Of a DNA stretch of 64,000 nucleotides, positions 58,593 through 64,000 are shown piece after piece. The first letter of the stretch is position 1. Each line of letters starts with the position of its first letter. The DNA lies in NCBI RefSeq assembly GCF_034627025.1, contig NZ_CP141048.1, positions 4,354,001 through 4,418,000 of the forward strand, written 5' to 3'. The notes under the pieces are model-generated. The model saw only the letters and a list, made by a program, of their open reading frames with translations, did no database searches and had not been told where the DNA came from. This stretch comes from Microvirga lotononidis. Lineage in GTDB: Bacteria; Pseudomonadota; Alphaproteobacteria; Rhizobiales; Beijerinckiaceae. The position numbers and the translations under genes are program-made.

Positions 58593-59861
58593 TCAGTTCT
58601 GCAGGAACATCTCTTCGTCCGGCTCGGTCGGGGTGCGGCTGGCGACCGGGATGGCGTTGCCGAGGCCGTCCTTGTTGTAGATGTCGTCGCGGAACTGGAC
58701 GAGGCCGTCCGGCGTCGCCCAGGCGGTCATGTAGATCCAGTGGATCGGAACCGGCTGCGCGAGGCGCGCGTCGATGCGCTCGCCGGACTTGAAGGTGGCG
58801 TCGATCTGCTCGCGGCTCCAGCCAGGGGTGTCCTTCAGGAGCCACTCGATATAATCGCGCACGTTCTGCACGCGGATGCAGCCCGAGGACACGAACCGGA
58901 AATCGTCGCCGAAGATGCCCTTGGAGGGCGTATCGTGCATGTAGACGCCATCCTTGTTCGGGATGTTGATGCGCACGAAGCCCATGGAATTGAGCTCGCC
59001 GCCCGGATCCTGGCGGAAGCGGTAGCGGGTCGCCTCGTCCGAGAACCAGTTCACCTGCGACGGCGCGATCTCCGTGTTGCCGTTGAAGATGCGGATCTTG
59101 TTGTCCGTCAGGTAGTTCGGCTCCTTCTGCATCTTCGGGATCAGATCCTTCTTGATGATCGAAGCGGGCACGGTCCAGAACGGGTTGAAGTTGACCTCGA
59201 CCACCTTGGTGTTCAGGAGCGGCGACTGACGGTCGCTCTTGCCGACGCCGGCCGCATGGCGGGTGTGGACGACGCCGCCCTCCACCGTCTCGACCAGGGC
59301 GGCCGGGATGTTGGCGACCACGTACCGGTTGGGGAGACCGCCGGCCACCAGGGTGCGCAGGCGGGACACGTTGATCTCGAGCTGACGGATGCGGACGTCC
59401 ACGGGCACGTTCATGGCCGCGACCGTCGGGGCCGTCATGGTGCCGGTGGAGCTGATGCCGTGGCGGGCCTGGAAGCGGCGCACGCCGGCCTCGACGTAGG
59501 AATCATAGATCGGCGATTCGCCGGCGGCCTGATCGAGATCGCCGGTGATGATGAGCCGCTGGCGCAATGCGACGACCGCCGGGCTCTTGGAGCCGACGCG
59601 CAGGCCCTGAACGCCCTGGACGGGCATCCAGCCGCCGCGGGCCGCGATGTTGCGGTAATACTCGATCATCTGCTCGGTCGCGGCGAGGGATTCCTGCGAC
59701 AGCATGGGGGTCGAGGTGCGCTGCACGCGCGTGCGTGACACCGCCTCGTAGTTCTGCGACCACTCGGCCTGGCTCTGAGCGAATTGCTGGGCCAGGGCTC
59801 CGGTAGCCGGCGTGAAGATCAGGGCGAGCGATCCGGTCAGGAGGGTACGGCGAGACAACAT
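58593..59861 (-). CDS. L,D-transpeptidase (YkuD) with peptidoglycan-binding domain, Tat signal
   Basis: A 422-residue periplasmic enzyme. The N-terminus LSRRTLLTGSLALIFTPATGALAQ has a twin-arginine motif and a cleavage site, so export is probably through Tat. A PG_binding_1 domain lies near residues 85-150 (VGSKSPAVVALRQRL ... VRRFQARHG), then a YcbB-like catalytic YkuD domain with HDTPSKGIFGDDFRFVSSGCIRV, where His and the Cys of SSGC are catalytic. It likely makes 3-3 peptide crosslinks or links lipoproteins, both prominent in Hyphomicrobiales. The start at 59861 is chosen because an upstream frame of 27 residues lacks a signal. Confidence 0.9.
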   Translation of the reverse strand: MLSRRTLLTGSLALIFTPATGALAQQFAQSQAEWSQNYEAVSRTRVQRTSTPMLSQESLAATEQMIEYYRNIAARGGWMPVQGVQGLRVGSKSPAVVALRQRLIITGDLDQAAGESPIYDSYVEAGVRRFQARHGISSTGTMTAPTVAAMNVPVDVRIRQLEINVSRLRTLVAGGLPNRYVVANIPAALVETVEGGVVHTRHAAGVGKSDRQSPLLNTKVVEVNFNPFWTVPASIIKKDLIPKMQKEPNYLTDNKIRIFNGNTEIAPSQVNWFSDEATRYRFRQDPGGELNSMGFVRINIPNKDGVYMHDTPSKGIFGDDFRFVSSGCIRVQNVRDYIEWLLKDTPGWSREQIDATFKSGERIDARLAQPVPIHWIYMTAWATPDGLVQFRDDIYNKDGLGNAIPVASRTPTEPDEEMFLQN

Positions 59862-60120
59862 GAGCGCAAGCTCTTCCCGGTTAGAAGTGATCGACAATGG
59901 GGATGGCGGACGAGCGCCCGCCTCTGCCCCCGTTCCCAGCATAAGTGCCGGGATAGGATTAAAGAACGGTATCGAAAACGAGGAACATCGGGGCCGTTTT
60001 ATGGCAAACCGGCCTGCCCGCTGCTCCCGGCGCCCCCGAACCGCCTTCAGGGCACATGTAACTTTGAACTGTGCTCTTGAGGATACACTTCTGCGTGAGG
60101 AGCCCCGGAGCTCCCAGGCT

Positions 60121-60582
60121 TCAGCGATTCTCCTGCGCGGCCAGCCAGGAGATCCCGAGATAGACGGCGATCAGGGTCAGGAAGAACGCCACCGTCATGA
60201 CGCCGCCGGAGACGATGCCCGGGAAGAAGGCCGCGAGAATCAGGTGGCTCATGATGGCGAGCAGCCACATGATCCCGCCCCAGGTGCTGGCCATCCAGAG
60301 GCCGACCGCCGCGATCAGATCGATCAGGGCGAAATAGATGATGGTGGCCTGGTAGCCCGTCGAGCGCCCCTCGAAATGACCCACCGGCGTCCAGACCCCG
60401 AGGATCACCGCCCAGGCGCTCAGGCCCTTCATGATCCAGAGGATCGCCAGGACCCGCATGAACCAGGTCAGGACGAAGCTCCAGCGCATGATGGAGGTGG
60501 CGACGGGACGCTCCTCGATCCGGTCGGAGAGGTATTCCCGGGCCGCCTGGGTGGACGAGTTTTGATTGCCGTTGCGGAACAT
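60121..60582 (-). CDS. DUF6163 family membrane protein
   Basis: A 153-residue protein with four hydrophobic segments in residues 36-150 (ILWIMKGLSAWAVILGV, YFALIDLIAAVGLWMAS, IMWLLAIMSHLILAAFF, VAFFLTLIAVYLGISWL) after a hydrophilic N-terminus MFRNGNQNSSTQ. It matches my memory of DUF6163 proteins of Hyphomicrobiales, of unknown function. Its ATG shares one base with the stop of the preceding hydrolase gene (TGATG), so they are translated together. A much longer frame upstream is a shadow of that gene. Confidence 0.75.
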   Translation of the reverse strand: MFRNGNQNSSTQAAREYLSDRIEERPVATSIMRWSFVLTWFMRVLAILWIMKGLSAWAVILGVWTPVGHFEGRSTGYQATIIYFALIDLIAAVGLWMASTWGGIMWLLAIMSHLILAAFFPGIVSGGVMTVAFFLTLIAVYLGISWLAAQENR

Positions 60583-61634
60583 CAGGCGACCTCCAGTTCC
60601 CGGTCGCCCAGATCGGCGAAGTGACGTTCGACGACCGCCTTCTCCACTCCCTCCAGGTCGGCGGGTTGCCAGGCGGGCCGGTTGTCCTTGTCGATCAGGA
60701 CCGCGCGAACGCCCTCGTGGAAATCGTGGCCGTCGCCGATGCGGGAGACGATGCGGAACTCGGTCTTCATGGCGTCCTCGAAATCCATCGACGCGCCCCG
60801 GCGGACTTGCTCGAACGCCAGGCACATGCTCGTAGGCGACTTCGTCCGCATGCCTGCGGCAGTCTTCGCGGCGAACTCGGAACCCTTCGCGGCGGCCGCG
60901 TCGAGGCGCGCCAGAATCTCGATCACGCTCCCGGCGGAGAAGCAGGAATCGATGAGCTCCCGCTGGTCCTCCAGGGGCGCCTCCTCCGGATCGACCGCGA
61001 CCCGGGCGAAAGCCGCCTCGACGGCATCGCCGCCGATCAGCGCGTCCCGGAGCCCCGGGATGTTCCCGCTCGGCACCGCATCGGTTGCGAGCCCCAGCAT
61101 CATCGCGTCGGCACGCTTCACACGCTCCCCCGTGAGCGCGAGATACATGCCGGTCTGCCCCGGAAGGCGCGGGAGCGCGTAGGTCGCGCCGACATCGGGG
61201 AAGAAGCCGATCCCGACCTCCGGCATGGCGAAGAGATAGCGGTCGCCCGCCACCCGGTGGGTGCCGTGCAGGGACACGCCGACGCCGCCGCCCATGACGA
61301 TCCCGTCGATGAGGGCAATGTACGGCTTGGGATAGCGCTTGATGGCGATGTTGAGCTGGTATTCCTCGCGCCAGAACGCGAGCGCCTCCTCGCGCCGCCC
61401 TGCCTTCAGGTCCTGCGTAAGCTGGCGGATGTCGCCCCCGGCGCAGAACGCCTTCTCGCCCGCGCCCTGGACGACGATCCGCGTCACGGCGGGATCATGC
61501 GCCCAGGAATCGAGGGCCCGGCGCATCTCGCGCACCATGGCGAGGGTCAGGGCGTTGAGCGCCTTGGGACGGTTGAGCGTGATGAGGCCCGCCTCGCCCT
61601 GCTTCTCGCAGAGGACTTCAACGCTCTCGTCCAT
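60582..61634 (-). CDS. Enoyl-CoA hydratase/isomerase family protein, probable 3-hydroxyisobutyryl-CoA hydrolase
   Basis: A 350-residue crotonase-fold enzyme of the ECH_2 type. It begins MDESVEVLCEKQGEAGLITLNRPKALNALTLAMVREM behind AAGGAG. The oxyanion loops are GAGEKAFCAGGDIRQL and IDGIVMGGGVGVSLHGTHRVAG, and FAMPEVGIGFFPDVGATYALPRL is the signature of 3-hydroxyisobutyryl-CoA hydrolases in valine breakdown. The length (350 versus about 260 for plain enoyl-CoA hydratases) supports the hydrolase. It is coupled to the DUF6163 gene downstream. Confidence 0.88.
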   Translation of the reverse strand: MDESVEVLCEKQGEAGLITLNRPKALNALTLAMVREMRRALDSWAHDPAVTRIVVQGAGEKAFCAGGDIRQLTQDLKAGRREEALAFWREEYQLNIAIKRYPKPYIALIDGIVMGGGVGVSLHGTHRVAGDRYLFAMPEVGIGFFPDVGATYALPRLPGQTGMYLALTGERVKRADAMMLGLATDAVPSGNIPGLRDALIGGDAVEAAFARVAVDPEEAPLEDQRELIDSCFSAGSVIEILARLDAAAAKGSEFAAKTAAGMRTKSPTSMCLAFEQVRRGASMDFEDAMKTEFRIVSRIGDGHDFHEGVRAVLIDKDNRPAWQPADLEGVEKAVVERHFADLGDRELEVA

Positions 61635-62965
<1,331 letters not shown>

Positions 62966-62996
62966 CGGACGTCTCGTGAGTTCGCCGGTATATTCC

Positions 62997-63713
62997 TTAG
63001 TTCAGGTCAGCCGAACCGACGAGCTTGCCACGACGTTCCTCAACCTTGGCTGGATCATCACCAAAAGTGCATGTCGTTGCTTGATTGCCGCAGATCGCGG
63101 CGAACCAACCACGGGCCCTTTTTCCGTGTGGCAATCTAATTGTCATGTCGAGAAAGCTCCCGCTGCAGCCTCGCACCTGCTCGACGGTGACCTTGCGCGA
63201 ATCCCAGTCCTTTCCTGGACTTTTGAGCCTGAGGAGGACAGACGCCTTGATCCGCGGTGCCGAAAAGAGCGTGTATCCTTCCATCTCGAAATCGATAAGA
63301 CCAGGAGCAATCCAGGCGGATCCTTTGAAGAGCAACTTCTCCCCACTGCCATAATCTGCCCAATGAGGGTTGTGAATGAGAAGCCAACCATTCTTTGAGC
63401 CGATGATTTGAAATTCCGGCTGCATATCATCTTCCGGATTGGCCACAGGTATTCGCGCGACGATGCGAGTATGAGTCCCTGGACCGGCTCTTAGTTTTGC
63501 TCCTCCGGTAGCGGACTTGCGCAGATAGGCATGTATCGAGCAGAGATGCATCCCATTGCCATGGCCGGGAGCTTCGGCAGCGACAGCTGGAACTCGGGAG
63601 GCCTCAAGCCAAAGCTCTTCCCGCCTCTCAGAGGCTTGGGCGTCGACAGTGAACACCCAAAAGGCAAAAGAGATTGCAATAGCGCCTGCAAAAGCTACAC
63701 AATTTAGCTTCAT
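62997..63713 (-). CDS. Secreted SH3-like domain protein of unknown function
   Basis: A 238-residue exported protein. The start MKLNCVAFAGAIAISFAFWVFTVDAQASERR is a signal peptide, with likely cleavage after AQA. Residues about 50-130 read like a bacterial SH3 domain (LRAGPGTHTRIVARIPV ... NGWLLIHNPHWADYG), a peptidoglycan- or ligand-binding fold. The C-terminal part has two cysteines (GCSGS and CGNQATTC) and no recognised domain. Codon use and lower GC differ from the neighbours, suggesting an accessory gene. ATG 63728 is an alternative start. A promoter is visible upstream. Confidence 0.75.
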   Translation of the reverse strand: MKLNCVAFAGAIAISFAFWVFTVDAQASERREELWLEASRVPAVAAEAPGHGNGMHLCSIHAYLRKSATGGAKLRAGPGTHTRIVARIPVANPEDDMQPEFQIIGSKNGWLLIHNPHWADYGSGEKLLFKGSAWIAPGLIDFEMEGYTLFSAPRIKASVLLRLKSPGKDWDSRKVTVEQVRGCSGSFLDMTIRLPHGKRARGWFAAICGNQATTCTFGDDPAKVEERRGKLVGSADLN

Positions 63714-63745
63714 CGTAACCCGCCTCATGGCTTTGGCGACATGAT

Positions 63746-63774
63746 ATATAATTTTGTCGCAATACGAGAAGCAA
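63746..63774 (-). promoter_or_regulatory. Predicted promoter of the SH3-like protein gene
   Basis: On the - strand TTGCTT (63769-63774) and TTATAT (63746-63751) are separated by exactly 17 bases, within an AT-rich stretch. The start site would fall near 63739, giving a short leader of about 25 bases before ATG 63713. Confidence 0.55.
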
Positions 63775-63829
63775 GAAACTGAAGTCATTGCTATTAAACC
63801 GCAATTTAGATTGGCACGGCCTAAGGGGC

Positions 63830-64000
63830 TTGTTCCGTGCCATCGTACTTGCTTTCACGTGTACTGCTTCTATCGCCGCCTGCGGGCTGGCCATCGACGC
63901 CGATCAGGCGCGGGTCTGCCGCTCCACCCTTCCCGCTCTCAATCCCGAGGCCGGGATCACCGTCGAGCGGGTCCAGGCAGGTCCCGTGCCGAGGAGCCTG
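63830..64000 (+). CDS. N-terminal part of a predicted lipoprotein (runs off the right edge)
   Basis: An open + strand frame reaches the right edge. From TTG 63830 it reads LFRAIVLAFTCTASIAACGLAIDADQARVC..., a hydrophobic leader followed by AAC-G, a possible lipobox, and then a soluble sequence with CRSTLPALNPEAGITVERV. AAGGGG lies immediately before the TTG, too close for a normal ribosome binding site, so the start may be an upstream TTG (63788) or elsewhere. It diverges from the SH3-like protein gene. I do not recognise the family from 57 residues. Confidence 0.5.
   Translation, partial: MFRAIVLAFTCTASIAACGLAIDADQARVCRSTLPALNPEAGITVERVQAGPVPRSL

Overview
This window is chromosomal core DNA from a GC-rich alphaproteobacterium. 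Gene order and protein features point to the order Hyphomicrobiales (Rhizobiales), probably a Microvirga- or Methylobacterium-like member of Methylobacteriaceae. The evidence is a lipid A/BamA cluster running from rpsB to lpxB, a 14-gene nuo operon followed by birA, rnj and mce, a short ProS without editing domain, a long NuoE and S2, RIME-like intergenic palindromes, and direct-repeat GTTC-N7-GTTC LexA boxes. The genus is an inference from remembered family features, not a database result.

Layout. 1-1888: the tail of gltX, citrate synthase gltA and its terminators (+ strand), then an orphan small membrane protein. 2332-16841 (all - strand): a translation and envelope biogenesis supercluster read as rpsB-tsf-pyrH-frr-uppS-cdsA-dxr-rseP-bamA-lpxD-fabZ-lpxA-lpxI-lpxB. 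It joins ribosome supply, undecaprenyl phosphate and phospholipid precursors, isoprenoids, envelope stress proteolysis, outer membrane protein assembly and lipid A synthesis. 17020-20713 (-): dnaE preceded by a 33-codon membrane microprotein under a double LexA box. 20885-27874 (-): lolD, lolC/E, proS, DUF1467 protein, mce, RNase J and birA, with a likely small RNA on the opposite strand at about 24422-24577. 27877-43001 (-): the complete respiratory complex I operon nuoA to nuoN. 43175-48185 (-): iron permease-like protein, tRNA-Asp, merR-type regulator, ihfA, fabH, plsX, yceD/DUF177 and a cytochrome bc1 assembly chaperone, with a BamE-like lipoprotein diverging on the + strand. 48866-59861 (-): proton-pumping pyrophosphatase, MFS permease, thiL, nusB, riboflavin genes ribH/ribE/ribD, nrdR, glyA and a Tat-type L,D-transpeptidase. 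60121-64000: DUF6163 membrane protein coupled to an enoyl-CoA hydratase-family hydrolase (-), hemB (+), a secreted SH3-like protein (-) and the start of a predicted lipoprotein (+).

The most interesting signals are the SOS-controlled microprotein in front of dnaE (20612-20763), which resembles the Caulobacter division inhibitor SidA in size, topology and control; the promoter-structure-terminator unit at 24387-24577; the 16-histidine loop in NuoL; the low-complexity tail of NuoE; and several families of palindromic repeats inside operon spacers. There is no CRISPR array, rRNA, insertion sequence, prophage or obvious genomic island in the window. Most of it is conserved housekeeping DNA, with a lower-GC, accessory-looking patch at each end (1850-2280 and 63000-63830).
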